Source of the DNA: Prosapia bicincta
Lineage: Eukaryota; Arthropoda; Insecta; Hemiptera; Cercopidae
NCBI GenBank assembly: GCA_036971475.1
Contig: JBAIZL010000006.1
Coordinates: 2,448,501 to 2,512,500 of the forward strand
Reading direction: 5' to 3'
Length of the DNA: 64,000 nucleotides
The translations under genes and the position numbers were made by a program. A model generated the notes under the pieces. The model saw nothing but the letters and a program-made list of their open reading frames with translations. It searched no databases and was not told where the DNA came from. Every line of letters begins with the position of its first letter. Position 1 is the first letter of the stretch. Shown here one piece after another: positions 14,001 to 29,600 of the stretch.

Positions 14001-17000
14001 TAAAAATTGTGGTTTTAATGTAATCAGCCAATTGTATTATTATCACCTACACACAATGATAGGTGAGGAAGGACTGATGGGTAGGAAAGGATTGTAAACT
14101 GGGAATATTTAGGACAGAGTAGGGCCATAGAATCTATTCCTCAGATATCATGAACTATAGCATTGTGTGAGCAAGGTCATTTGTTTGAAGTAGATGAGAT
14201 CTACTGAAGAGAATCTAGCTGCTACACAGAATGACTTTATTTTTTCAGATGACCAAGTAGACACTATTTTTGTTGCATTACTTTTGTAGTAGTTTAAAAA
14301 TGTACTCTAAATATTTACTTAGTAATTTGCGAGCCGACTTTCGAGAACTATGAATTATGTGCTCTCATTTTCAAGCTTATTTTTAGACTGACGGCTTCTT
14401 GCAGTTGGCATATGAGTGAGAACTCTATTGTCATGTGATATAATGACACTGTTCTATTTTTGGTTTCACTGCACTGTGGGTTAATTTTGGTTTGTCTTTG
14501 GGTTAATTTTGTCTATTAAGTTAATAATTCATCATTTTTTTAATTTTATTTGTAGGCTACTTGTTTGTTTATTATATTATTTGTGTGTGTTATAAATTTG
14601 CAGTTGTTCCCAGATTATCATTTTTAGACCTTTTTTGTACTTTTGTTATTAGGTGTAGATTTTCTAATGTGGGATATATATGGTTACTTTTTATGAAGTA
14701 TGTGGCTAAGTTTGAATTGTAAGTATTTAGTTTGATGTATGTTTCAAGTTGTTCTTTATATCTGATTTTTTAATTCTCTTTTGTTTGTTACAGTCTGGGC
14801 ATTCGATATATGTAAAAACTTCAATAACCAAGTTATCTTTTGGTTATCAATTTTTATTAAACCTCTTGGAAAAAAATAGAGTCTTGTATATTCAATATGT
14901 TGATGTTTAATCATAACTGATTTAAAATTTTATTTTATGTCATTAGATGTACTGATTCTGTATCCAATGTAATCAAACAGCTTAAGTCGATTTTCTCTCA
15001 AATTTTCAACTTATTAATATAATAAGAACTATCCATCATCTAATGTGTATAGAAAGATGAAAATCATAAAAAGAAAAAAAAGTAAGGAAACGGAATAGCA
15101 ACTTTTGCAAACGCTGAGATTTTTAGACTTTACCATGTAACTTACAGACAGCAAAGATACAAAATAATTTGTAAAAGATTCTTTGTGTGTTCTAAAACCT
15201 ATGTAAAACATGCTCGAGACATGTACAAAAAATATTTATTTTAAACAAGTAATTGAAAGAGTAAGGAAATTGTCATTAGTATATGACAAAGATGTATTTT
15301 ATATTGTCTTCATTTCAAACTACACAATAAAATCCAATGTACAATAATGAAATTAAATAGTGGTTATAAAAATGAAATAAAATTATAAGTATAGTAAAAT
15401 ACGAGGTCTGTTCAAAAAATACGCGGACGGTTTGAATTTCGCAGCTCAAGTTAGTTACAGGAGAATCCGCTTGGTGTCGCTAGGTTCGTATAAATCAGCT
15501 GATCAAAACGCGGTATTTCAGATATCTTCATTTGTTGATGAGTTACACACAGTTTCGTAAAGAGTTTTTTTTTTCATTTGACAGATTGTAAAATGGACAG
15601 CCTGAAGGAGCAACGAATTGCTGTGAAATTTTGTGTAATACTAGGAAAATCTGCAACAGAAACATTTGCCATGCTTAATACGGCCTACAGCTATGTTGCC
15701 ATGAAGCGTACTGCATGTTTCAAGTGGCATGAATGTTTCAAGGGTGGCCGACAGTCGATTGATGACGATGAGCGTCCTGGACGTCCTTCAATGTCAACTG
15801 ACGACCCACACGTTGACAAAATCAACATCCTGGTGCGCGAAAATCGACATCTGACCATTAGGGAGCTTTCTGAAGAGTGTGGGATATCAGTTGGATCTTG
15901 TTATGAGAATTTGACCGAAAAATTGAAGATGCACCACGTCGCTGCAAAATTTGTGCCACGCTTAATGACCGACAACCAAAAAGCCAATCGCGTCCGGATT
16001 TGTCGGGAACTGCTTGATCGTTCAAATGAAGATGAGAACTTTTTGTCAAGAATTATAACCAGTAATGAATCATGGACGTATGGTTACGACATTGAAACGA
16101 AGGTCCAATCATCCCAATGGGTGAGTCAAACGTCCCTAAGACCCAAAAACGCTCGCCAAGTTCGGTTGAATGTCAAGGTGATGCTGAGTTTTTTTTGATG
16201 CTAAGGGTGTTGTTCACTACGAGTACCTCCCTGAAGGCTCTACAGTCAACCAGATTACCTACATTGAAGTACTGAAACGTTTGAGGGACGCCGTCCGACG
16301 CAAAAGGCCAGAACTGTGGAGAAGTGATAACTGGTTTTTCCATCACGACAACGCTCCAGCTCACTCAGCACTCAGAACTCGTGAGTTTTTGGCCAAACAC
16401 TCGATCACTGTTCTTTCTCCCCCACTCACTTGATTTTGCTCCTTGTGACTTTTTCTTATTCCCAAAACTCAAAAACCCCTCAAAGGAAGAAGATTTGAAA
16501 CGATTTCGGAGATTAAGGCAAATGCGACGAAGGAGCTGAAATCATCACAAAAGAAGCGTACCAAGACTGTTTTAACAAGTGGAAACACCGTTGGGATAAG
16601 TGTGTGCGTTGGGGAGGAGAGTACTTTGAAGGAGACCCAGACGTGTAACTTCCAAATAAAGTAGATTTTTTTTATGACCTCAGTCTGCGTATTTATTGAA
16701 CAGACCTCATATAAATGGCAGGTAAAGAATTTTACCATAGGTTTCAATAACAAGTACTTTGTCAAAAAAAAGAAGCTAATGTTTATTAGTAGATACAACG
16801 AAATTCATACAATTTGCAACACTTTTAAACATTAGAAAAATCCTAACCTAAACGAATTATTTTAATCTGTAAACAAATTGGAAAATTACAATTCAAATCA
16901 CTGAAAATAGTTTCAGGCCTTATCAGTGATTTAACTTTTAAATTAAAAATGGATAGATATTAAAATACAAACCTCAGCCTTTTGCATTGGGGAGACTCTA

Positions 17001-20000
17001 CAGCAAACAACAGACTTGCAACTTATACACAGCTGTAAGAAATCTCTTCTCAGTTCATGAGTTAAGGCAAATGTTAATGACTGACCGTCTATCACAAGAC
17101 ACAGCAAATTGCCTGGCCTGCCTAATGCATCTCCAAGATTATTACAATGCCGCTGCATAGAATCTCTCAAACCCTGCAGCAATAAATGACATATTAAAAT
17201 AAACAATGTTTAAAATTAAATAACATAATATAAACATTTATTATATTTTATAACCTAAAGTTAAGTAAACAACAGGTACCCCCCTATTTGTACTAACACA
17301 ACAATTTTATAGATATAAACATTTATTGTTGTTTTCTTACCATGCAAGCTAAAGATAAGAAAAGATATTATAGTTGGTAGATTAGAAAGTTAATATTTTG
17401 TTAGAGTAACAACCAATACCTGCAGGCAATATGATCTACAAGTTTAATCTATAAAAATACATATATGTCAAAAATGTGTCTCCCACGTACATTACATATA
17501 TTACAGGCAAAGTGATTATTCCAGGCATTTTATACAATATCTAGGCATTTTATACATTATCTAGGCATTCTATACTTTGCCTAGTAGCTTTTGTCTCTTA
17601 AATGAGAATGATTTTGTATAATTTTACATGGTTTGCCTCGGCATTATATATAATGTCTAGGTATTACATATAATACCAAAAGTTTATCAAGTAAAATATT
17701 TCTCAAATGAACTTTATACTGAACACTATGTAATATCATGAAAATTGAATATTACTACAATCTTTTAACTAGCAATATTCTTACTATAATCTTTTAACTG
17801 AAAAAGACTTTTATTTCAGTAATGTTTAGGAACCAACAACTTATTAAAGAAAATTTACTACTTATTACAAAAGGAAAGAACATTGACACTTTGAATTACT
17901 CTGTTGTTTTTTACAGATGAACATCTAGTTTGAAACTTTGAGTTGCAGGTGCACCTAGCGAATACTTGGCCACTCCCTTTAGCTGCACTTCTTAAATTTT
18001 AATAAATATTTTCTTGCATACTATAAACTGCGATCTTGAATACAGTTGTTTTAACAGTCATGGAAGACATTTTATAGAATCCCCATGCAAAGTATGAAAT
18101 ACAATTTGTTTAATACATTGCCCGTCAATTTTTGACAATGTTTAGAATGACTACACATTCTATGGAGTGACTTCCTTAAGACATTGCCCGTCAATTTTGG
18201 ACAATGTTTAGAATGACTACGCATTCTATGGAGTGACTGGCTTAATACATTGCCCGTCAATTTTGGACAATGTTTAGAATGACTGCATTCTATGGAGTGA
18301 CTGGCTTAACACATTACCCGTCAATTTTGGACAATGTTTAGAATGACTACGCATTCTATGGAGTGGCTGGCTTAATACATTGCCCGTCAATTTTGGACAA
18401 TGTTTAGAATGACTATGCATTCTATGGAGTGACTGGCTTAACACATTACCCGTCAATTTTGGACAATGTTTAGAATGACTATGCATTCTATGGAGTGACT
18501 GGCTTAACACATTACCCGTCAATTTTGGACAATGTTTAGAATGACTACGCATTCTATGGAGTGGCTGGCTTAATACATTGCCCGTCAATTTTGTACAATG
18601 TTTAGAATGACTATGCATTCTATTGAGTGACTGGCTTAACACATTACCCGTCAATTTTGGACAATGTTTAGAATGACTACGCATTCTATGGAGTGGCTGG
18701 CTTAATACATTGTCCGTCAATTTTGGACAATGTTTAGAATGACTACGCATTCTATGGAGTGGCTGGCTTAATACATTGCCCGTCAATTTTGGACAATGTT
18801 TAGAATGACTATGCATTCTATGGAGGTGCTGGCTTAATACATTGTCCGTCAATTTTGGACAATGTTTAGAATGACTATGCATTCTATTGAGTGACTGGCT
18901 TAATACATTGCCCGTCAATTTTGGACAATGTTTAGAATGACTACGCATTCTATGGAGCGACTGGTTTAATACATTGCCCGTTAATTTTGGACAATGTTTA
19001 GAATGACTACGCATTCTATGGAGTGATTGGTTTAATACATTGCCTGTAAAATATTGCTTTCAGACCATTTTAACTCTACAAGCAATACAATAATATATTA
19101 CATTATTATAATAATATATTACATTATAAATTGCTGAGGCACTACAAACTCAAAATACTAACAAAAACAATTTAAAATTACAACTGTGATTCAAATTGAA
19201 CTATGTTTGGAATTTCCAAAGAAAGATGCACTCTTCCTGATTTGTGATTTCAATTCTTAGTTTAATAATGACAAAAAACAAGATTTGAAGTTTTACAGAT
19301 CAAGTAAAGACTGGTTAATGAAGTCAAATGGATAGAGCTGAGCATCGCATTCGATGTGGTGAATTGTTGAATAATACCATAACTATAAACGTCGGCCTTT
19401 GATTTCACAAACACTACAACATTACTTTGCATGCCATGACTTTTAATTTTAATTGTGTAACACAAGATTTTTTTGAAGTATCACAATACATGTAGGAAAC
19501 TATTAAGTCATCATGAGAAAAAATACCCTTGCTGTTCTAAAACACACTGTACTTGATTTTCTGAGTCAAAATTGTTTGCTTAAATTTCTCTGGAGATATT
19601 GAATACTTTAAATATACAGGGATGGTATGAAAAATAATGGAACAAATTTTTTCTTGAATCTACTAAACCTCCTAAATACTTGCAAACCAGCTAGTTTGGA
19701 GGTGAGGGTTACTGGAGAAAATTGCTCTGGTCCACATCGCATCTTCTTGTTTTAAAATTCAGTTCTATATCCAAAATGCTGTGAACAATTCAGCAGCGTT
19801 ACACGATAAAGTTTTGTGTGGGACTTGATAAATTCGCCTCAGAAACTTTGGAGATATGTAAGCAGATCTGAAGATAGTTGTCTATAAAAGGCACAGGTTT
19901 CTAGGTGGCATAAGTGTTTTAAAGACGCCTGGGAGACTGATGTTTTGAAGATGAATCTCGACCAGGGCGTACGTCAACCAGCAGAACTGACAAAAATGTG

Positions 20001-23000
20001 GAACGTGTGTGGTGTTGTGCTATATTCAGACCAACGGTTATTAAGTGTGAGAATAATTTCAGACAAGGTTGGTCTTGATAAAATGGCAGTTCATAGCATC
20101 ATCGCTGAAAGTTTGGGAATGAGAAAGTTTCTCAGTCACCCATGCTTCGTTGTGCAAGACTCTCTGGTCAAGAATGGTATTTCTATGCTTCTCTATTCCT
20201 CCTTACAGCTCCTATTTAGTCCCAGCTGACATTTTTATAATGCCAAAGGTAACAACATCATTTAAAGACACCATCATGGGACTCTGGACCCTATGAAAAT
20301 GAGTGGTACGAGACTTTTAAAGGGCATTTCGGATGCAGACTGCAAAGCAGCTTTCGAAGCTTGGAAGACTCCCTGAGGGAAGGCATAGGTCATATTTCAG
20401 TGTGCAGGGTTCTCAATTGGTGTAAGCATTTTAAATACTCACAAAAATAGAATATAATGTGTAAGTTGTACAGTCTAAAATATCTGTGTAAAATTAAACT
20501 ACACCCTGTGATACATGTTGAGAAAACCTAGACAACCAAGAGAAATATTAGTTTCTCTATTCTACTTTTAAAAATATTTGAATGTATTTTTTTTATTTAA
20601 CCTTTTTTTATGAAAACAGGATGAACTAATCTAATCTTAACTAATCTTAAAAGTTAATTTCATTGTACAAATAATTAAAGCTGATAGATTAACTTGGTGA
20701 TCCTCAATACATAAGACAAAAGCTGACAAATCTGTCCCTTCTCTCTGAAAGAGTTATGGTCAAGAATTTATTCTAGGTTTGGCCACATAGCTATGGATTT
20801 AAATTTTCAATGGAGCAGATATCATGGATACGATACTTAGACCTTGTTTCAAGACCTAAACTTACATCATCAGGAGGACAATATATATAGGAGGTACATG
20901 AGAATGACAATTTATCTCATTTCCCCAAATTTTTTGATACACAATTCCTACTTCAAGATTTTTTAACATGTGAAGCATACATAAGCAAATTTATTAACAA
21001 CAACATGATGAGAAAAGTTAAATTGAAAAAGACGCAATAAAATCAAGCCTCAATATCAAAATGTCTTATGATTTGACTCTAATAATTTTCTGCAATAAAC
21101 CGTCTAAACAATCTCATAATGCTAAAATAAATTATTTCACAGTTATTTAAAAGCACAATACGCTAAAATTTTATAATAGAACTGAATGAATTATGATTCA
21201 TGTTGAATGCCTGTGTTCATTTTTTAAAGCAAAGGATAAAAAAATATAGATAAAGTTTCTATTTGATCATGAGGGTGAATTAGAAAAAAAGCTGTTTTAT
21301 CTTCACATTCAATACATAAAAATATTCTAGTTTCATACAGAAAGAAGAAAGAATTCTATCTTACAATTTTTGATAATAATCTACAAGCACTGCGTATCAA
21401 GATAAAGTCTGCTTCTTACTCAAAATAAGTAAAAAGAAAAAAAATAATTATGACAACTAAATAAAAGCTTCCTGACCTAAAAATAAAAACCTAAAAAATG
21501 TACGTAATAGTTAAAATCATACCGTCCTTAGATAGTATATTCATATTACAACTAATTGATAGAGAAAAAGATTAAAATCAAAATATGATGTTCTAGAAGA
21601 TTAAACTTACATCCAGAGTAGTTTCATTTAGAATAATAAGAGGAGTCCCGTGGCTTATTAACCTTGAAGAATAACCTATATTAATAGCGGTTTCTTGTTT
21701 GTCGCCCGTTAACACCCATACATTAATATCAGCCTTTAGAAGAGCTGCTATTGTTTCAGGGACCTGAAAAACAAAATTAAATAATTTCATTACCTGAACT
21801 CATTTCTTCTGCATCTTTGTGAAACACAGTTTATAAATATATACCAATATTATTGTATTAAAAGTATTTTAAACACATAGCAAACTTAAGATTATCTAAA
21901 GCTTAGGATGGTGCAAAAACAGCAGATGGAGTTAATTCTAAGGATAGCCTCAAAGTAGTAAAAAAAAATACTTTAATGATCAACGATTTTTTTAAAAATT
22001 ATACTTATCTATATTAGATGTTTAAAAGCGTTTTACAGTTTTACAAGTTAAATTAACTACATGTGTTAAATTAACTACATTAGCTAGTTATTAAAATTTC
22101 ATTTTTTCACAAAACATCTTTCAGCTGTTTTTGTTTTATACAAATAAAATGCCTGTCCTTTTTCAACCCCCTTTTGTGACAGAATGATGGATTAACTTCT
22201 TCCTCCAAATGAGACTTTTAATCAGCCGTTAAAGATGTGCTAGATATGATTCTGATAACCAATTAATTTTTTTTTTTATCAGTAACAATATAAAGTTGAA
22301 TTACTGGCATCACAGGTATTCCATCAACAAAGTTTCCTTCATTGTTACCTTCTATAAACAGATTTAATTTAACCAGTTAAACCAGTAATTCCTTCTTTCT
22401 TTCAAGACTCTGCCAATTTTTTTTTTTCTTATTTGCAGACTCTGCCAATTTTCCACATTTGGTAGAACATCCCCTCCACTAGAACTTCACATAGGATTGC
22501 TTAATTGTTTTCCAAGTAGTATTTGTTATAAATGTTTTCAAGAACTGTCTAATATTTCCAGACACGCCATAGACTTTGTGGATAGAAGAATGGTGAATAT
22601 GTACTCAGTGTAGCATTTACTGTCCAGATAATATAAAATATTAAACCTAGAGTACAGTACAATACACAGAAAACAAAATCGTAAATATACGGCAATATTA
22701 ATCTGAGAAATGGTAGAACATACACATACGAGAATGCTCCCGCTGGCCATAGTGCCCCCTACCATACTGGTATGTAATGGTAGTCAAAGGGTTAATTACG
22801 TGTTGCTCTAGTTTATCAACAATGAACTGTCAGTATGGATGGACAGATATTGGTTACTTGAATAAAAACTTAGTTAACTAAAAAGCATAATTGCTTAATT
22901 TAGTTGTCATCTGGTTAAACTTCTTACATTTGCCTGCTATGATTAGCTTGGGTTTTACTCATAAATAATTAACCAGGATAGTTGGAGTGATAAGTGGTGA

Positions 23001-23570
23001 TTTATTTTGGTTTGGCTTTATCTCAATAAATTGAATTTGTATGTGAGTGATGGATTTTTATATGAGCAGCTATACGTTATTGTTTTTTGTTGTTTATGGC
23101 TTGACAATAAGTGTTAATTTTACCTTCAATACGTAGGCAATTACATACATCTAGGTTCTATATATTATTTTATATTTTAATAATGGAGTTTAGTGTAATA
23201 CTAAATGCAACAGTGTTAATTCTTTTGATTCATCCCTAGCAAAGCGTAAAGCTTTATCTTGGCAGTTTCCAGTTTATTTAATGAGTCAATGGTGAATAAC
23301 AACATATATTAGTTGTATACAATATCAAGAGCACAGTGGTAAAATATATCACAATGAAAATATTAGAAAGAGCCCCAATACCACAAAAATAATCAAAACT
23401 AACAAATAAAAACAATTAAAATCTCAAGCGACTTGTTTTATTTGTTATTTTTGATTATTCTTGTGGTATTGAGGTGTTTTCCAATATTTTCATTGTAATA
23501 TATTAGTTGCTTTATGGTAAGTGATTATGTTTCAATGTGTAAAAACATTTACCCTATTTAGTGCCACCTA

Positions 23571-23640
<70 letters not shown>

Positions 23641-26600
23641 TGGAATTTTTCTTTACAGAATAAGTTCAAACTCTATTGAAATTTTATATTTTATAAAAAT
23701 AATAAACTCTATTTTAAAATCTGAAAAATCTTTCTACATTCAACTTTTTTATTTCATTTATTATTTTTATAATAATTTTAAATTATTTAGTAACACAAGG
23801 AATAGCCAGGAAATAGAAACACAAAGCACTTTAAATATTTTGAGGCATTTTAATTTCAAATTATTTTTAAAATCTTAAAAATCTGTTAATTATATTTTAC
23901 ATAATTATCCCAATATATATGGTAAGATTGAGAACTTATTTTATTTATCTGATATCGCAAAATATTCTGACTATGTTTGTCAATTTATCATTAAACCTCA
24001 TGAGCATCATTGTTGTCTAAAAAACGATTTGTAATTCAAATATCTTATGCAACTGTGAATTGTACAGAAATAAACATAGTATGAAATACAACAGTGCCAT
24101 AAACTATGAAAATTATTTTTATTGTACTTATATTAAAAATAACTACAGAATTAAAATTTAAATTCTGTTCTGATATCTGATCTGTTATATACTTTTATAT
24201 TTATAAATTATTGCTGTGGTGGAAAGTGAGCTATTTTAATAATGGACCAGCCTGGTTACTATTGTTATAACACTTCACAATTGTAATAAAAAATTGATTA
24301 AACTTTGTAAAAAAAGGGTTGTCTGCTGATCACCTAAGCTATAGTTTTGCCTAAAGACCTGAAATATCAAGTTTTATAATCTCTCACACACATACACATA
24401 AATATCAATTGCAGGGAATTAACAATATCCAAACAGGTCACAAATACTGTTCTAGAAACTGACCCAAATAGCTACAAATACACCAGAATTTAGCTAGAAT
24501 CACACTAAGAACAAAGCCGATATCTAGCAACTTAGAATTGTTAGCTGTTAATGTTCATCTGTCAACCACTTACAAGCGAGTATTTAGCCAACAATTTCTC
24601 ATACTTTTTTTTAATGAACAGGTTAAATAGTCTTAGTAAAAATAAATCAAGAATAATTACAATTTTTCACAGTTAAACCTCAAACACAACTCCCAATTTT
24701 TAGGAAAATATAAACTGATAAATGCCATGCATATAGAAACAATCATTATGTTAGGAAAATTATGTCAGATATATTTTGAAATACATACTTGGTCTTGGAG
24801 TTTATCTTCTACTGCTGTGGCACCAAGTAATATTAAATCTTTCTCTATTAGGTTTGCTGCATCCTCTATTTTGATTTCTCTGTGTTGCAATGCTACAGAT
24901 GCTTTGTGAAACAACTTACTCCATTCCTACAAGAAATTGTTCAATAAATTGGTTTACATTATAAAAATTAATTAGCAACAAATATTTATAAATTGTATTT
25001 GTCGAAAGATTTATTTGTCTTTTACCTCTAAGAAACAGCTTAGTTACACTTTCTAAAAAATTGTGTGGAGTAGGTCTATATCCTTAGCATTCATCCTATA
25101 ACAGCTTTAAAATAATTACAATTTTAGAAAAAGTGGCAAATGTTATAAAGAGATAGTAGTGACTGATCAAAAATTTAATCAAACAATTGAAAATGAAAAA
25201 AATTAGCAATGCAAATTATATTACATACAAATGGTTTGTCTTGTTAACTTTGATTGCATACAACGCTTTCCTCATATTTATTTTTTTACTATTTCTAAAA
25301 AACTAAATAAGAATTACTTGTTGATGGTATAACTACTCATTTCCTACTCCTATATTTACATTCTATTTAAAATAAATAATTCACTAAAATTTATAGATCA
25401 TATTATTCATATATTTTACCTTATCGAATATAAATTACAATCAATTTGTATAGTTCACTTCATAACTTAAGTTTTTAGTTTACACAAATAATTATTAATT
25501 ATTTTCTGACCTTGTACTCAGATTCTTTGATGATTGCCATTGCAAAGCAAAGTGTGCGTAAACCAGACTGTGCAAAAGCTTCTAAATGTTGAAGAGTGAT
25601 GTCTTTATATGTTTGTCCGCTTGGAGACAGCCTCTCATATATCACAGTATCTGCACCCTGATCAAATCAAAGCAGATATAAATACAGTTTATTTTAAAAT
25701 GATGTTACAATAAATTTTTTACATTTGTAGTGTAAAAATTAATTACCATGATTAAAAAGAATTACCTTGCAAAAGAGTTTAATGGTGCCATCAGGTGCTC
25801 TGGCAATCACAGACATACGTTTACGTGCACTAGTGAACTCTATCACATTAAGGATCTCATATCTCTGTCTTACTCCTAAAGCAATTATTTCTACTGTGTT
25901 CGGTGTTCTTGTATCAAACACAAAACCAAATGCTTTGGCGCCCTGTAGCAGAGCTCTTTCATCTGGAAATAGTAAATACAACAGCTTTAACAATCAAAAC
26001 TTGTTTATTAGTTTCACACATTCAAGCCTACGCCCGAACAGGTCATTTGTTAATGCTAATTGCCAACGTCCATGTATAGCTCGGGATCCAGTATTTATTT
26101 CCAGTAACTACTTAGCAACGTAATTGCCAAGTATTCTTGGTTTTGTCAATATTGTTCTTTATTTTGGTTATTCTACTTTACAAGTCTTTACCTTTAGGCC
26201 AATCAGAGTTGCTTTTACGAACAAACGCCTAATTTGTGAAGTGTGGCGACCGAGAGATAGCAGATAGTTGTTTGACAGATGTTGGTCTGGTCAGATAATG
26301 AGTGTTTTGTTAGTGCAAGTCGTTACATTTCGACTTTTGTTGTTTGCTTTAAATTTCATGTATCATTTATTTCGTTTATCTAATTTGTAGGTTGTGTAAT
26401 ATTTGTTTAGGTTGAGTTTGTTGTTTTTCACTTTAAGTTTTATGTTTCGGTTATTTAGTATATTTAATTTTTATTGTTACAGTTATTACATTAGAGTTAG
26501 TTATTACATTATACATATAATGGTTAAAGACACAAAATTAATCGATTTAATACGAGATTTGTTGCTTTTAGACAGTGACAGTGTGTGTCCCAAGCTGCTT

Positions 26601-29600
26601 CAAGTTATATCACACCAAATAAATTACTTGCAGTGTAGTGTAGTGTTATTCGATGTGGTTTTTATTAGTTGAAAGTATTTCTGTAACCCCCACCCAATAT
26701 AATAGGATAAGTTGTGTAAATATAAAGGTCAATATTTCTAAATTACACTTCCTTTTGGCTTTAAAATGATATGTAACATCTAATACTTATTTTCATTCCA
26801 ATGTAAAATATGTGTAATGAAGTGCAATTTTGTACAGTATTGCTATTAAATTGTTTTGATTTTCTTAATACATTTTTTAAAGGAGCCTAGCACCATCTAT
26901 ATGTATGTAATCAATTCATATGGATATATTTCCTGAAAGCTTGTGTCATTCCCTTTACAAGAATGTTTGATTTGTTGTAAATATGGTATTTATTGTTAAA
27001 TCAAGAATTTTTTATATTTTACCTAAAATCCTCCAGGCAGATAGTGACTTGCGCCCATTAAAAGACTAGGCATCAAAGTGTTAAAAAATATATGTAAAAC
27101 ATCATATTACAGAAATTAATATTCATACTTGAAAATTAGAGAATGTAAACTTAATTTGAAAACAAACCCTTTGAAATTTAATGTTCTAAATTAAAAACAT
27201 AAGGAATCAAAAATGAAATCTAAATACCTGGCGATGAAGCATGGTATACAATTTCTCCATCAGGCATTTTCTCTGGAATCACTGTGTGGCATATGGACAT
27301 AAGAACCATAAACTCTCTAATTGTGTTTGCTTGAGGATGGCCATGTTTTAAGTGCTGGAAAATATTTCAATCATTAAAACATCAAAAACATTATATAATT
27401 TTTAATGTTAAAGAAATAAACTTTCTTAATTGATACATATATATTAAAAATTTGTCAAGCAATTGTAGTAGCGCTGCTTTCCTTAATGATCGTAAGAAAT
27501 GTTTTCACTTTGGTAACAAAAAATTACATTTAATAGTAGTTAAATACAAATCTAATGTTACATATTAATTTGGGATTATTTTCATTCATGTTTGTTTATA
27601 TACTATTATTTATCAGTTCATAATAATAAATAATGTTTAGTGAATAATTAATGTAATTCTCTAAACCTACTGAATATATTTTCCACAGATTTCCTACTCT
27701 CCGACAAAGTCCTGGTCATAAAACTCATATAGTACTTTAGGAATACACAACATTTTGATAGATTAGACCATAAATATCAACATGTGCCTGCCCTGATATG
27801 GCCCCTGGGAGCAACATATTTCTGAAAGATTTTTACAGGTTTTTTTTTATAATTTTTTTTCTTTATTTTTCTCTAACTTTTTTAATTATAGCAATATTTG
27901 TTTATGCTTTTTTATTTACTTATTTTCTCATGTTAACCGAACTTTAGCCTACCTTTACTGACAATTTCTTTGCTAAAAAAATTATCTGTTAATCTTTTTA
28001 TTTTGTAAAATTCCATACAAACTTCTAAACAATCTGTAAACACGTGGTAAAAACCATAAACTTTGGACATAAAAGTACTTCTTCATTAGCCAATCGCTTA
28101 TTCATTGTAAAATAGCTCACAAACTTAGAAATGTACTGTAAATAAGAGGGAAAACCCTAGGCTTTGTACACAAAAGAATTGTGACTATGAACTTTGTGTA
28201 GCATTTATTGCCCAGATAGTTGCAAATATTTAACCTAGAATACAGCACAATATACAGGAAAACAAATCGTAAGGGTACGGCAATGCTAATCTGAGAGAAA
28301 TGGTAGAACGTAGATATACGGTATTGCTCCCGGTGATCGTTGTGTGATCTCACGTACTGGTATATGAATGCTAATCAAAAAATTAGGAATACAAAATAGT
28401 TTGTTACGCTAGTCTAGATATGTATAACAAGCAAACTTCTCAATAGAATGAAAATAATTACAGGTTTTTAAAAATAGGAATTCTAGAATTTAATGACTAC
28501 TACTAATGAAACTGATAATTTCAAAGTTTTCAGGAATTTGAAAATGGTTTGTTCAAAACCTCCATTTTTACAAATTTTAAAGAAACTTTGATAATTTACG
28601 GTTTTGGTATTGATGTATTAAATGTAATTTCTCTGACTTTAGTATTATTACAGTTTCACGTCAAATTTTTATCTTTAAATCTAAGTATAATGATAATAGA
28701 TTTTGTTATTTTAAGAGGCTTTTGAAAAGAAAAGGAGTTTGACCAAAGATAGTTTCAATAATTTTATTTCATTATATTATCCTCTAGCTTGAACTTCAAA
28801 ATGTTGTAGTTCAATGTTTAACAGTCACGATATATTTATTATGATTTTTTTAAATTTGTTCTACAAAACTTAAATATGTTTCAGATTACTTAAAAACACT
28901 ATGAGTTAAATGAAGAGAGTCACCATTGTTTTTTAGTGAGAATAAAAAGTGAAATTTTCTTTTTTTTGCAGGTATCTTATAGCTGAAAGTACTGTTCTTA
29001 TGTTATCTCTTTATTACTTATTTGTTTGTCTTTTTTTTGGTATTAAAGTAAAACAACTTATTGGGTTTTTAAGAAATGGTATTATGTGGTAATTTCTGAG
29101 ACCAATGATTAATGGCACAATAAAATTAAGGTACAAAACTACACAATTCTCGAAAATTAAAAAAAAATACAATCAATTTAAAATTTTGAAAAAAAAATTG
29201 TGTAGCCAAATAAACTTGAAATATAGACTTTTAATTACTTTTCTATCAACAATAATTAAGGTAGAAAATAAATAAGAGAAAAAATTTTTCTAAAAAAATT
29301 AAAGTTAGTTCCGAATCTTTAAAAAATCAAAAAATCATTACTTTTTATTAAATAATTACAACTAATATAAATAAGCACATACATATGACGACCAAAATAT
29401 TAAGTGGCTACATAGAACACAAAATTAATTATTAAAATTAACCTAGCCTAAAGGGTGTAATTTTGTTTAAAGAATTATTTACGATATAGTGTGTTAACAC
29501 TTTCAGCACAGCTAGCGTTCCAGCACGCTCTAGGTTCCCTTACGAGGTACAGAGAGCGTGCAGATGCGCTCCTAGCTTATTTTCTTAGATACGGTGAGCT

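Noticed and set aside
16469..16798. 109-codon minus-strand frame
   Set aside because: Antisense shadow over the C-terminal end and right terminus of the mariner element.
18072..19014. 246-codon open frame with a 22-residue repeat
   Set aside because: The frame is open only because the satellite period (66 bp) is divisible by three. It has no promoter, and no unique sequence flanks it.
24727..26123. Plus-strand frames at 24727-24909 and 25767-26123
   Set aside because: They are antisense to ATP8A exons l and j, which have clear protein similarity and splice sites on the minus strand.
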